Positions 1 through 11,864 of a stretch of 64,000 nt of DNA are shown piece by piece. Both the position numbers and the translations under genes were made by a program. Source of the DNA: Archilochus colubris (lineage: Eukaryota; Chordata; Aves; Apodiformes; Trochilidae); contig CM041115.1 of NCBI GenBank assembly GCA_023079485.1, positions 29,130,826 through 29,194,825 on the forward strand, in the 5' to 3' direction. The first letter of the stretch is position 1. Every line of letters starts with the position of its first letter. Under the pieces are notes generated by a model. It had not been told where the DNA came from. It made no database searches and worked only from the letters and a program-made list of their open reading frames with translations.

Positions 1-272
1 GTTTTTTAATATTTATCATTTTTATTCATCTTATAGATCAAAAAGAAGTAATCTGACATATCAGTAAGATAAATAAAAGCTTATGAAGTGTGATGCTTAA
101 GAACTATCACATCTATAATGAGCAATCATCTATTTCTTGATTAGTCTTTGTAACTAAAAAGTGCTTCCCTCAGCTCCTTTTATTTTCAACCATGATTTTA
201 TCTGTTTTTTCCAAACGTTCATTGATATCCTCTTAAATATTCTACTTTGTTCTTCACTACACCATTCTGCAG

Positions 273-360
273 GTTAACCAGAATGAAAGAATGAAGTTTA
301 TTCTGACTTCAGGCACTGAATTCAATGCAATAAAGTCTCTTACACTTGGCAAGATTTTTG
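273..360 (+). CDS. CNTNAP4: Contactin-associated protein (Caspr4-like), exon of the last laminin-G domain
   Basis: Internal coding exon of a neurexin-superfamily cell-adhesion receptor. It is preceded by a pyrimidine-containing tract ending in CAG (272) and followed by a strong donor GTAAGT at 361. Read from the first base, the 88 nt give 29 residues containing SGTEFNAIKSLTLGKIF and leave one base over. That base joins the next exon to complete a Glu codon. The segment is the beta-strand region of the C-terminal laminin-G domain in Caspr proteins. The symbol rests mainly on the tail sequence of the last exon. The exon is too short to stand out by reading-frame length; it was found by phase and family resemblance. 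All earlier exons are outside the window. Confidence 0.72.
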
Positions 361-2324
361 GTAAGTAGAACATCACAGGATTTTTAAAATATAAATCAAA
401 ATATCATCACAGAACAAAAAAAGTAGTAACTCTAATCTCATTGAAAGACAGTGTTGTCTTGGATTAAATTAGACTGTGAGTTGCAATCAAGGTAGAAATT
501 TCAATCTTCTTGAAATAAAAATATAACAATGGGTAAGTATTATCTGAAAAATTATCAAGTGCATTACATTAAAATAATTTCACACTTCTCTCTCTTATTT
601 TGTAATCAAGCATTATGAAACACCAGCATTTTTTTTACACTCAGGAAAATATAAATCACTAGGAAATCATACACAAGGTCTGTTGAATACTATTAATCAT
701 GTATGGCATTTGGAAAAATTTCTGTGAGTAGATTTTCACCTAAGCAGTTAGGGACTAATTAATATGAGTAAAAACTTTGTTGGACTTACTTTTTAGTTAC
801 AAGTTAAGCTATGAAAAAATAATTTGTCTGTTTACAATTAACCAAAAGCTGTCTTCTTCTGTGTTGCAATAATCAAAATGGAATTTAACTATTTCCGTAT
901 TCATCACATCAGGAAAACCCAATGATAGAGCAAGATGTTGTGCCGATATAAATTTAACGGATATTTCTTTTTCCTCTAAAGTAAATTAAAAGTAAAGTAA
1001 ATTAAATCTATGCTACATTCCCATATCAAGTAAAAGTCCCTTTTTGTATTTTTCTCTAAAAGCACTTTTATCACAACAATATGAAAACATGGATAGTATA
1101 GTTTATTATGTACAATAACTAAGGGTGCACTGTCCTTTTTACCATTTTGTTGTTAGACTGATTATTTTCACCTTTTCTCAAGCAGTCTTGCAATAAATTT
1201 TAGAAAAAATAAGTTTACCAAAATGCTGGTTATTAGCTAAATTTATAACTAATTTTATAAATCCTAAACTTTAGAAGTTCATATAGAACACAGGTTATCA
1301 CCATTAATGAAAGCAAATATGTTAATTTTTAATAAAAATTATTTTTAATACACATTATAAACCTTTTTTCAAAACAAGATTTTGGAAACTAACTACCTGC
1401 GTCTCTAAATCTTTGGTGCTTCAGCATTTAGCCAGTGTACTGCCTCCAAAATGGTGATGGTTGCTCATTTTTTAAAAATCACTGTAAGTGAGCTAAAATG
1501 TTAACAAATTGTTTTTGTACAAAATTAATTCAGAAAATTGTAATATGAGGCAAAGAAAAAAACGCACTCATCTCAGCTTAGTAGAGATTATATTTGACAT
1601 CCATTTATGTTGCTTTTCTGTGTTTGTATGAAATATTTATATGTTTTATATAATACCTACCCTAAACTCGAAGTCTGAAGACATGTTTTATCTATATCCA
1701 GTTGTATGTGGCTTAGTATACAAAAACTGTATTACTATGTACCTGAGATGCCCCTTCAGGATCCATCTATTTACCATTTTTTGTACAGTACCTTTGAGAA
1801 TAACAGCAGCTTTGGTAAATCAATGTTTCTGATATTATAACAGACCTAGAAATACTGTTCTGGCTATGACAGTAGAAGGTACTGTCAGTTTTCACAAAGA
1901 ATCTCCTGCTGACAAGAAGAGCAATATCTGACATAGTCCATCATGCCATTAGGTGGGAGGTAGCAGGCCTCCACCAGTTTCTGTCTACATTTGAAAAAAA
2001 ACCAAAACAGAACAAAATGTGTATGAAATTAGTTTTCTATTCTATTCTAAGTAAAAATTTGAGTTTGACTCTTTCAGTCACAGATATGTGTCATTGCAAA
2101 CACACATACACATGGAAATCTGTTCCAAATATAGATTCCTGTATGTATTCTGATCTAGAAAAAAATGACTTAATTTTCACAAGGATGCATGATTGGTTTA
2201 ATTCTGACCTATAATTGTTTAGTACAGTAGATTCACAAGGGGGTAACTGAGATTTGAATGTGTCAAGTATAATTGATTTAATAGGCTAATGTATAAAATA
2301 TAGACTTAGAAAATGAAACCTTAA

Positions 2325-2478
2325 AAGATCATTTAGTTCCAGTTCCCAGTGCCATATGCAGGGAAGTCTTTCACTAGGTCAGATTGCTCAAAGCCTCATA
2401 TAACCTGGCCTTGAACATTTTCATTAATAGCAGATCCACAGCTTCTCAGGGCAACCTGTTCCACTGTCTCAGCATGAT
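2325..2478 (-). mobile_element. CR1 LINE 3' fragment
   Basis: The + strand reads like the reverse complement of a CR1 3' end: a phrase about a region of 'cagattgctcaaagcctcat' at 2382-2401, then wording equivalent to 'cagcttctcagggcaacctgttcc' that encodes the last ORF2 residues on the minus strand. The same subfamily signature recurs at about 46118. The copy is old and short, and the initial octamer repeats are not clear. Boundaries are approximate. Confidence 0.55.
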
Positions 2479-3547
2479 CACAATAACAAACCAAACAAAC
2501 AAACGAAGAAAAACAAAACAAAACAATAACCCCACAATATACCTTCCTTGTGTGTGTTATAAATTAATTCTTTTTCAATTTAAAACTGTTACCTGTCATC
2601 CAGACAAAAAAAATTCTCACCATGTTTCTTATGATCTGCATTTATATTTTGAAAAACTGCAAAAAAAAAAAAAAACCCACACAAAAACAACAAAAAACAA
2701 CAAAACAACAGAAAAACCCAACCAGTATTAAAAACCAGTATTAAAAGTATTAAAGACCAGTTTTAAAGAAAATTTTTTTAAAAATCAATATTAAGTGATT
2801 AATGATGATAATTTAGTTTGATGAAAAAATTTTGTTGGTGAAATATTCGACTTCTAATGTTTGGGGGTTTTAAAATTTTTCTACTCACTAATGCGACAGA
2901 TGACAGTTCCATATGTAATATCCACTTGTGACTCTTGTTTGCTGGATTTCTACCATTGAAAAAGCAGGAAAAGTGTCCATGGAAGAATAATCTATTACTT
3001 CCTCAGAATCAGATTGCTTTCTTTACTGGTATTTTTTTATCAGTAAACAACTGAAACAATAAATTAAGGAAGAGGCCTAGACCATTTTGGAGTGCTTTAA
3101 AAGGATTTTCTTTTTTTCACAAAAATCAGAAAAATTATGTTGAAAATACATATTTCTCAGTAATTTCTCTCCTCCTGGTCACTTCAATTTGAATCATAAG
3201 TAAACTAAGTAAAATAATGATGTATTTACTTATATTACAGAAAAAGTAACAGCGTACTAGCCTTTATATAGTCACTTATTAATGACAGGGCAGAAAAATC
3301 CTCCACCAACCAAACATGTATGATTCAACTGAAATCTGTTGGTGTATAGACATTATTAGTTTTTATTGTAAAAACCACTTTTGATGCAAAAAGTCTGGCC
3401 GTAATAACATTTTCATACTTACACAGTCTTGTAGAACAAATATGAGACTTTGTGGCAGTCCACTCCAAGAACATTATCAGTACTTCCAACTGGTAATTGA
3501 ATTGCGAACATCAAATGAACAATACTATTTTATACTGGGTAAATCTG

Positions 3548-4572
3548 TAGAATCATAAAATCATATAGTATTGAGAACTGGAAGGGACCCATGGTGATCA
3601 CTGACTCCTAGCAAAACTACCTAAAACTATACTATGTGGCTAAGAGGGTCATCCAGATGCTCCTCATCCCTGAGGATTCAGTTCTAACAACCACCACTCT
3701 CTCAGGGTTCTCAGGGTTCTCTCATCTTCCTAGAGTCCAATCGGAACTTCCTCTGTTGCAGCTTCATTCCATTTCCTTGTGTCCTATCACTGGTCACTAG
3801 AGAGAAGTATCATCATCTCCCACTCTGCTGCCCACCTTGAGGAAGCTGGAGACTGCCTTTGGGTCACCCTTCAGTGTTCTCTTCTCCAAGCTGAAGAAAC
3901 TAAGTGACCTCATCTATTCCTCATACGACTTGCCCTCAAGACCTTTTACCATCTTGACTGCCCTCCTCTGGACACACTCTAATAGCATGACTTTCTTCTT
4001 ATGTCAGGAAGCCCAAAACTTCACTTGGTGCTTGAGGTCAGGTTGCATCAGTGCAGTGTAAAGTGCGACAATCCCCTCCCTTAACTGGCTAGCTATGTTG
4101 TATTTGATGCACCTCAGGACATGGTTGGCCTTTCTGGCTGCCAGGGCACACTGTTGACTCATAGTCATTTTACCACCAGTTTAACTGCCAGATCTTTCAC
4201 CATAGTGATACTCTGAAGCCTCTGATCCCAAAATTTCTAAGTATAAGTAGGATTGCAAGTGGACATAGAGTCCACTTCCTTTTGTTAAATTTCATACTGC
4301 TAGATATTGACCAGCCTTCTAGTCTATCCAGATCTCTGATCTAGCCTTAAAGAAGACCACAGATTCTCCTCATTCAGTATCATTGGCAAACTTATTTAAT
4401 ATACACTTGATTCATCCATCCAGATCATCTATAAAAATATTAGAAAAGCACTGGTCATAAATTGTGCCCTAGAGAATCCCATTGGTGGCAGTCTGCCAGC
4501 TTGATGCAACCCCATGTATTATACTTGTTGAGTCCCACCCGTCAGATGATAGTTCACCCAATGTAGTTTAAC
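3548..4572 (-). mobile_element. CR1 LINE, 3' kilobase, decayed
   Basis: Reverse-oriented CR1. The 3' terminal repeat is visible as AATCATAAAATCAT near 3550, followed by the 3' UTR-like GGAAGGGACC and then the C-terminal ORF2 region. At 3830-4140 the minus-strand frame shows recognisable pieces (the counterpart of the segment encoding an aromatic-rich FWAP-like motif and the RR-ATKM region). Further along it reaches the region normally encoding the FADD part of the reverse transcriptase near 4380. Several indels break every frame. It lies within the first large intron of the CNTNAP4-like gene, antisense to it. Confidence 0.85.
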
Positions 4573-5803
4573 TTTGAGAAAAAATAATATTGTACAGGAA
4601 CATGTAAAATTTTACATCATTAAAGCTGAAAAGTCAAAGCCAGTCTTGTGATTGTACAGTTCTTTTCTTAAAATATACTGCAAGAAGCTATATGTCTTCT
4701 GACTTTCAATATTACTAAAATGAGAAAAAAATCTTTGGAGTAGAACTAAAAGAGGGTTACTGAGTTGTGTTTTGCAAGGCAACGTAGGAGTAATTTGGTC
4801 TGTCTTTGCTGAAAAAATTTGAGTACACTTAGCAAATTAATTACTGAAAAGATACTTAAGGATGCTTAAGTGCAGTTTACTATAAATTACAGTATTTCAT
4901 AAACAACTTACGTGTTTCACTTACAGACAGTTAAATTTGACTTAAGAATAGCTGATAAGGTTTGTGTTCCCTAAACCTTAGTGTTTTTACTAGGAAGATT
5001 TTTTTATCTAATAAAATTTTACTTTATCCCAGCAGTAATTTAAATTGAGTCAGATGAACTATAAGGATTTTAAATATCTAATTTCCTTTCATATTTACAC
5101 ACAGAATGTTTACCACATGATTTGTACAAGAAATTAGAAAATAATAAGAAATGCTTCACTCTTGAGATTATCATTTCAACTTATAATTATAGATTTAAAT
5201 TTTTATTATATGGGGTTTTGGACATTTATTTCTTACTGTATCACATCAGTCTCTTTCTTAAGACATCCAAATCTAATAAATCTTTCAATGTGGTGAGGCA
5301 ATCATCAAAAGCAGTGTATGCAACAAAGAGAAAAGAAACAATTAAAAAAATCCAAATTTTTATGTAATCAATCCATCACACTATTGGCGGACATCTGTCT
5401 GTCTTTTAATACATCATTGCTGCAATGGGAAGTAGTTGAGAAAAATATTTCTGTGCCCTCTGCAACATTTTATCAAAGTGTATTAGTCTGATTTTCAGTG
5501 CTAACCTAATTGTACCAAGTATTGTACATTGAAAATTTTTTTTGTAGCCATTCTAATGATCATACGTTCAATTGGGGGTTCTACCATGAGTTGGAGGTGG
5601 AAATGAATGAGATTAAATTGCCATCTTATTTGCAAAAAATTTGAAAACCTACTTCCTTTAAAAGTCCTCTTTGGTTTATCAGTACCTTCAGAGAATTTAA
5701 GCTTATATCAGAATTGTCAGTGTTAATAAACTGTTTCATTGCCAAGGCAGTGCATTAGTGAGCTTTATCTGGTGCATAAATAGAGAGGTCTGACAGGGTA
5801 CAG

Positions 5804-6362
5804 AGAATCATAGAAATTTAGGGGTTTGAAGGGACCTTGAAAGATCATCTAGAAAAACCACCCCTGCCAAAGCAGGGTTATATATAGCAAGTCACATTAG
5901 AATGCATCCAGGTGGGCTTTGAATGTCTTCCGGGGTGGAAACTCCACAACCTCCCTGGGCAGCCTCACAGTGAAAAAATTCGGAACCATCTATGCTCCAG
6001 TTTATAACCATTGCCCCTTTTCCTGTTGTCAGTCACCCCTGAGAAAAGCTTCACTCTGTCCTCCTCGCACTCTTCCCTTACATATTTATAAACATTAATG
6101 AGGTAACCCCTCATTCTCCTCTTCTCCAAGCCGAAGAGCCCCAGCTTGCTCAGCCTTTTCCTCATACAGGAGATGTTCCACTCCCTTCGTCATCTTGGTC
6201 ACTCTGTGCTGGACTCTTTCAAGAAGTTCCTGTTCCTTTTAGAACTGCAAGCCCCAGATCTGGAATATTCCAAATGCCACATCACCAGGGCAGAGTAGAG
6301 GGAGAGGAGAAATTCTCTTCACCTACTAATCACCTCCTTTTCTAATGCACCCGGGTACCATT
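5804..6362 (-). mobile_element. CR1 LINE 3' fragment
   Basis: Begins with AGAATCATAGAA followed by the CR1 3' UTR signature (GGGACCTTGAAAGATCATCTAG). The minus strand at 5965-6165 then has an open stretch of 66 codons containing [16 protein letters not shown], the conserved C-terminal part of CR1 ORF2. The copy ends abruptly near 6362, so it is 5'-truncated, as CR1 insertions usually are. It is antisense within the CNTNAP4-like intron. Confidence 0.9.
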
Positions 6363-7034
6363 GAGAAAGGAAATTCAAGAGAATAAGAATTGTTGGGGGT
6401 GTCATTTTTATTATTTTTTTTGCCCTCTGTGGAAATGGTGATTTTTAAGTAATTTTTAAGATGAATAGTGAATTGGAACAACCATTAGTTTTTTTAGAAT
6501 TCCACAGAAAATATCTTGATGGTTCTCATATCTTGATGGTTCTCCAGGATCTGAGATCTTCAGAGGTTTTGTTTTGATAGACTTTATGATGATGGGATGG
6601 AGTAGATACATGTTATCATCAAATCGTGTACATACTTAGGAGAAGAAATCTAATGAAAAATGTATTTTTTATGAATGTATGCTTCATCCTTATCCTTATC
6701 TTTTTGCAGAATTAAAAAAAATGCATTTTAATTTAAATACTTTAATTACATTTGAATATTTTTGCTTTGGAACTTGCAATTTAAAAGCTTTTCCCTCAGC
6801 AGACTACCAACTCTCATCTGTCAAAAAAAAAACACCAAAAAACCAAAAAACAGATTTAATATATCTGACTTGTCATTAAAGACAGACTAGAAAGGAACTC
6901 CATGAATCTACATGTGTTGCTGTAACTCAGATATACTCAGAGGAACACAGGTTAATTATTCATTTATTCTTCTGTCACTGTATTTTGTACATTTGCACTA
7001 TGATTAATTATGTTCTGTTCCTTTTGATTAACAG

Positions 7035-7253
7035 AAAACAGTGATGTAGATGAGGAGACCATGAAGGCAAACTCTCAGGGGTTTATTGGATGTCTCTCTT
7101 CAGTGCAGTTCAATCACATTGCTCCTTTGAAGGCTGCACTGTACCACAGCAGCTCAGCCCCCGTTATTGTAAAGGGACACTTCACTGAATCCAACTGTGG
7201 CACTTTAACTGGAGCTGACTCAACATCAAGTGAAACAACCCATTCATTTGCAG
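7035..7253 (+). CDS. CNTNAP4: Caspr4-like exon: end of laminin-G domain and extracellular linker
   Basis: Coding exon of 219 nt, entered in phase 1 from the exon at 273-360. The acceptor is TTGATTAACAG before 7035 and the donor is CAG|GTAGCA after 7253. It encodes [20 protein letters not shown] followed by the SSVQFN and APLKAAL blocks, the signature of the last laminin-G domain of Caspr proteins. The two cysteines (in FIGCLSS and SNCG) are placed to form the domain's usual disulfide. After SNCG comes a Ser/Thr-rich linker ending HSFA. If the intron after 7253 were retained, the frame would stay open to a stop at 7367-7369. The last base (G) joins the next exon to give Asp. Confidence 0.88.
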
Positions 7254-7591
7254 GTAGCATATGGCTATCACTTGTTACACTCTCAGAAGCAAAATCTAAA
7301 TTTCTCATGACTTGGATCACAACTATGGTTTTTTTTTCCATGTGCATTAACATCTCAGGAGTAGTTTGAAAAATAATTCAATTTTATATGTACTTGTTCC
7401 TTTTCTCTAGACTTTCACTCCTCTGAATGTTTTTATTTTTCTATTTATCTCTTGAAAATATAACCTGCATCACTATTCCTCTTGGCATGCTTACAGACTC
7501 ACATTACAGCCACTCTGCCATATTGTAAATAAGTTGTGAGAATTTATTGAAAACCTTTCTTCAGTTTTTCACTTTCCTTTTTCTCCTGCAG

Positions 7592-7663
7592 ATCACTCTG
7601 GACCAATAGGTGAGGGAGAGCCCTTAGCTAATGCAATCAGAAGTGATTCTGCGATTATTGGAG
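7592..7663 (+). CDS. CNTNAP4: Caspr4-like exon: juxtamembrane extracellular linker
   Basis: Small 72-nt exon with a strong pyrimidine tract and acceptor (TTTCTCCTGCAG) before 7592 and donor GGAG|GTAATA after 7663. With the preceding G it encodes DHSGPIGEGEPLANAIRSDS followed by AIIGG. The EPLANAI-SDSA-IGG block is characteristic of Caspr3/4 just outside the membrane. The intron before it is only 338 bases. A GGTGAGGG sequence inside the exon (about 7608-7615) resembles a donor site. It lies within conserved coding sequence, so I take the exon as continuing past it. Confidence 0.85.
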
Positions 7664-8844
7664 GTAATAGGGACTATAAATACTCCACAGGAACATTTTT
7701 TTTCTGATAATTGAGTCTTTTTGATGATGAAGTAATGTCAGCATTAGTTTTGTGTGTCAATTGTCTATGTCTGTTCAATTTCTACATCGTGACAAATAGC
7801 ATATTTTTAAGAAAGAACAATCTTTGCTCCTTGACTATCGGAAAAAATTCTATTTTGCTGCACTGTCAGTTCAAACTTCTTTAACAGATCTGAGTAAACC
7901 TTTTTTTTTTCCTTTTTTTTTTCTTTTTTTTGAGAAAATGGGGTCTAATAGTGCTCAAATCAGTCCTTTGGAAAACTGAAGGAAGCTTCATTTTGGTTCC
8001 CCATTTGGAAAGCAATGTATTCTTGGACAGCCTACTACTTACATTGAGTAACAGTTTAAAAATCAGCTTAAAAAATGTATGTTAAAATAATAATGATAAA
8101 AATAATTACTGTTGGTTTGACATTTCTCCTCAATTTTCTTACTATTCCTTTTGGCCACTTTTATGATCTCAAAGAACTGTAAGTGATCAACCACAAACCT
8201 TTTTCGAAACAGCTACTTTCAACAGATCAATAGAGGAAGAACCATATACAGCTGCTCCTAAAGTGAATACAGTGGTCATCCCTTTACTTTTTATGCCTAG
8301 CAGAACAAGTGTGGTATAAAGCTAGGTACAGATGTCTTGTGCTTAAGTTACAGAACTGATAATCAGGACATTCAGGTTCTGTTACTGTGTCTTTCTGACT
8401 GACTGTTGTTGAGCCATGATTCATCTCTGTTGTGATAGGGAAACCTCTAAGTTCTGTATTTTTAGCAAGAATGAAGAGTATTCAAGTGAGCCTGAGAATT
8501 CAGGATTTAGGGCCTTTAGGAGTATTTCAGCTCCTGTAACTGCTGGAAAAACTGTCTGGTTAGATTAGGTCATGTGATTTAAAAAAAAAAAAATATTGTC
8601 TCTTGTGACAATCATCCCATCAAGATTTCTTACTTTCTTAGGAGGAAGTAAGGGAAGGAAAATAGTTTCACTCATGAGGATTGTATTTTCACAGTATAAT
8701 AAACTGCTTCAATTTCAATTAGTTACTTCAACAGAAAGAAGGCAGGGTAAGGGCAAGATCATTCCTGTAATTTAAAATTTCTGAACAGGTTTGCCCTGTA
8801 GGCCCATTCAGGTATTGGAAAGTCACTATGAAATTTCTTTTTAT

Positions 8845-9150
8845 CCTCCTCCAGGATACAGGCTGTACAACCCCAAGTTCCTCAGCCTGACTTCATAGAG
8901 GATGTGCTTCAGCCCTCTGATAATTTTAGTGGCTCTCCTCTGGACACATTCTATGTCCTTCTGGGCACAGTGCTCCAGGTGAGGTGTCGCAAGAGCAGAA
9001 GGGGAGAGTAACTTTCTTCAACTGGCTGGCCACACTTCTTTTGATGCATCCCAGTAAACCATTGGTTTTCTGGGCTGCAAGTGCACATTGATGACTCATG
9101 TTAAGCTTCTTTTCCAGCCTCCAGGAATCCCTGGGTAGGTTTTCTCGTAG
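8845..9150 (-). mobile_element. CR1 LINE internal 3' fragment
   Basis: Reverse-oriented CR1 ORF2 C-terminal region. The + strand has the typical TCCTCTGGACACATTC near 8935 and GTGCTCCAGGTGAGG near 8970, followed by the TTTTGATGCATCCCAG region. The CR1 3' terminal octamers are not seen at its low-coordinate end, so the copy is probably broken there. It is separated by a T21 run from a CR1 copy in the opposite orientation. Confidence 0.75.
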
Positions 9151-9191
9151 CCTTTCAGAACTTGAAGGGGTCTCATAAGAAATATAGAGAC

Positions 9192-9212
9192 TTTTTTTTT
9201 TTTTTTTTTTTT
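9192..9212. repeat. T21 homopolymer
   Basis: Twenty-one consecutive T residues after a single C at 9191. It sits between a minus-strand and a plus-strand CR1 fragment, so it may mark the joint of two insertions or be an expanded slippage tract. Confidence 0.95.
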
Positions 9213-9519
9213 CAGCAGGGCCTTTTTCAATAGATCAAAGGGTAATGACTTTAAACTGGAAGTAAGTAGATTAGGGCTAGATATAAAGAATTTTTTTTTT
9301 ACTTTGAGGGTGGTGAAACACTAGAGCAGGTGCCCAGAGAGGCAGCAGATGCCCCATCCCTGGAAACACTTAAGGTCAGGTAGGACAGGGCTCTGAGGAG
9401 CAAGCTGATCTGGTTGAAGACATGCCTACTCCTGCAGGGTGATTGGACAGGATGACCTTGAAAGTCCATTCCAATAAAAGTCCCCTCCATTCTACATTAT
9501 TCTCTTTCTATGATTCAGC
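9213..9519 (+). mobile_element. CR1 LINE 3' end
   Basis: Forward CR1 3' end. From about 9300 the sequence matches the standard CR1 terminal region: TTTACT-TGAGGGTGGTGAAACACTAGA, then a decayed CTGGAAACACTTAAGG and GATTGGACAGGATGACCTTGAAAGTCCATTCCAA, finishing with TTCTATGATTCAG at 9506-9518, a variant of the terminal octamer repeat. Open frames are broken. Confidence 0.82.
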
Positions 9520-11189
9520 AGAATAAAGCTGCCAAGGCTTCTGACTGAGGATAAATGCATTAGGTCTGGAAGGTGAAGTCAAGAAAAGAATCTGTAATGA
9601 CCTGTGTTTCTGTGATTTAGATAATGGTCCCTGAACGTTATGACCTTTAACATAATAATGAGAAAGAAAGTATAATGAGAAGCTTCCTTGCTCGTACAGT
9701 GATATTTGTATCTGTATATATATATTTTTGTACACAAAACTTTGAGGATTTTACTACTGAATTCAGTGATGTCAGATCTTATATATTTGGTTTCTGATTT
9801 CTTCCACATGTGTAACTTTGTAAAAAATTAATTTGCTGTTTTAAAAGTTAAGTATTATTTTACATAAGTATCTCTATATAAAGATTATTTTATATAGTGG
9901 GTAATTGAGAGTGGGTGGAAATGTTTAAGAGTACTAACAGCTAAGTTGGTTTTGAACTTCAAGGTATAATAGTTACAGTCTTTTCAAGGTAATAATAACT
10001 GCAGAAATTTATTGTTATTAGAAACCTTAGAGAGTATGCACTCACAATTTTTCTACTGCTTAACTTAATTTGTTTCGAAGTCAGAATAATGCAAGCTGTA
10101 CAACATTCACTATAAGTTTAATAAAAATACCCCTAAATGTAAAAACTGAGAATTAAACTAATTCTTCTACCTCAGAAAAGGCAGGTTTATATATAAGCCC
10201 TTGCAGTGGGATTGTACTGTGACTGAAACAATGGAATATCTTTTCTAGTTAATCTAAATAAGAACTGGATTTGATCAGATTTGCTATTCTGGAGAAGGAT
10301 ATACCAAACAAAGATATTTACATTCCTACCATTAATTAGAGATACTCATAGCAGAGGAAAAAAAAATAACAAATGTTGAATTTTGGATAGTCTGGTTTTA
10401 TTTACAATACTAAGGTACTATGTATTTTTCTTTTTCTTTCATTAGTGGTCAAGTTATACAGTAGATAGTGCCTTCATTTAGTGCAGCTGATCCCCTGCAT
10501 TACAAGTGTTTCCCAGGCTGCTTAGTGCTTTTTTCCTCCCTTCAGCCCAGTCTTAATTTCTGCCTCTTTAACAGGCACTTTCTGCTTCCCTTATGTTTCA
10601 TTTCTCCTCAAATTTTTCTCCTGCTCAGCCTCATGTATTTAAGGGCCTCAGACCATTATGTGAAGAGACAGAAAAATTGCATCTCTGTAAGGTCAGGTAT
10701 ATCTGTGTGGGAAATATCTCTTTCCTTATTGTTCCTAATCTGCTGCACTAGAAGCAGCATGCCCTGGTAACAGTTCAATAAATAAATCAATAAATCTTTA
10801 ATAATCATCTTCAAAATTTAGTGGTCATTCAATTTAATCTTGCATGTATTAGGTATGTGACAGATATGGTACCTCCTGATCCCCTACAGAATTCTTATGC
10901 TCCTGCCCCTTTATGTTCTACATGATCAGACAGAACTACATAGTGCAGGTGGGGAACCTTGTTTACTTTTCAACCCAAGGTCATGTAGCCATAAAAAGCA
11001 AAACCATACGTAGGTTATCCGAAGAAGAGCTACAAGCCTGAAGGAAAGAGGAGTCAAACTGTGATTTCACTGTGATTTCACTTATTTTACTGTGAACATG
11101 AAATGAGCCTTGATTTTTGTATTTTTTTAGTATCAAACAAGTATCGATTATTTACAAATATGCTGTTACAGTCATGTGAGTCCTAGCTA

Positions 11190-11383
11190 ATATCACAGAA
11201 ATCACAGAGTGTTAGGGGTTGGAAGGACCTTGAGGAGATCATTGAGTCCAGTCCCCTCTCAGAGCAGGATAACCTAGTGGAACACATCCAGATGGGTTTT
11301 CCACAACCTCCCTGGGCAGCATGTTCCAATGTTTTTTCACCCTCACAATGAAAAATCTTTTTCTTATGTTTACACTGAACCTA
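11190..11383 (-). mobile_element. CR1 LINE short 3' end
   Basis: Begins ATCACAGAAATCACAGAGTG (reverse of the terminal repeats), then GGGGTTGGAAGGACCTTGAGGAGATCATTGAGTCCAG, the CR1 3' UTR. It runs only to about 11383, where the CTTATGTTTACACTGAACCT of the ORF2 end fades out. A severely 5'-truncated insertion in the last intron of the CNTNAP4-like gene, about 480 bases upstream of the final coding exon. Confidence 0.9.
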
Positions 11384-11864
11384 AATAGATAATGAAAATT
11401 TTCATTCCATTATGATGTACCACCAGCAGTGAAACAGAGCTGGGATTTACTTTCATGAGCAGAATAAACATTATAATTTCTGTCTCATTTGCTCTGAAGA
11501 TGGGTGGCTATAAACATTGACCAATGTCCACTGGAGTGAATGTGATGAACTGTTTTACATTTTCTTTTATAAATTTTCTTCATTTACTGAACTTTTAATT
11601 CAGAACCTTTAAGACTCCTACTGGTTTTCCATTCAAAAGTTTCAAAAACTATAGTATTCTCTGGAGTTTATTTTCTGTATTAGTAGTGTGCAAAAATTCA
11701 AAACCATCATCATCAAGCTTATTCTGCAGTGCTGTTTCAGATCTGAGGGGATTTCTTGCAACTTCCTGCATTATGTGATAAAGCCATTCCTTCTTTGTCT
11801 TATTCTGTCCCACAAGTTACTATCTTTTTTTTCTCCTGATTTTTTGTCTCTTTTCTTCTTCTAG

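Larger units (their letters stand above)
361..7034 (+). other. Intron of the CNTNAP4-like gene
   Basis: Intron of 6,674 bases, GT at 361 and AG at 7033-7034. It is AT-rich, with three reverse-oriented CR1 fragments listed separately. An A-rich low-complexity stretch lies near 2,640-2,720, where A runs alternate with CA and CCA. No extra coding exon was recognised; the short open frames inside it have no family resemblance. Confidence 0.65.
7664..11864 (+). other. Last intron of the CNTNAP4-like gene
   Basis: Intron of 4,201 bases between donor GTAATA at 7664 and acceptor TTCTTCTTCTAG at 11864. It contains CR1 copies at 8845-9150, 9213-9519 and 11190-11383, a T21 run at 9192-9212 and a T-rich stretch at 7901-7930. 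Open frames of up to about 100 codons occur near 10.47-10.77 kb but resemble no known domain, and nothing suggests an extra exon. Confidence 0.65.

Noticed and set aside
10468..10770. 100-codon plus-strand frame rich in Leu, Phe and Ser with membrane-like stretches
   Set aside because: It lies in an intron, is pyrimidine-rich, and shows no conserved motif. Hydrophobicity follows from T-rich codons.
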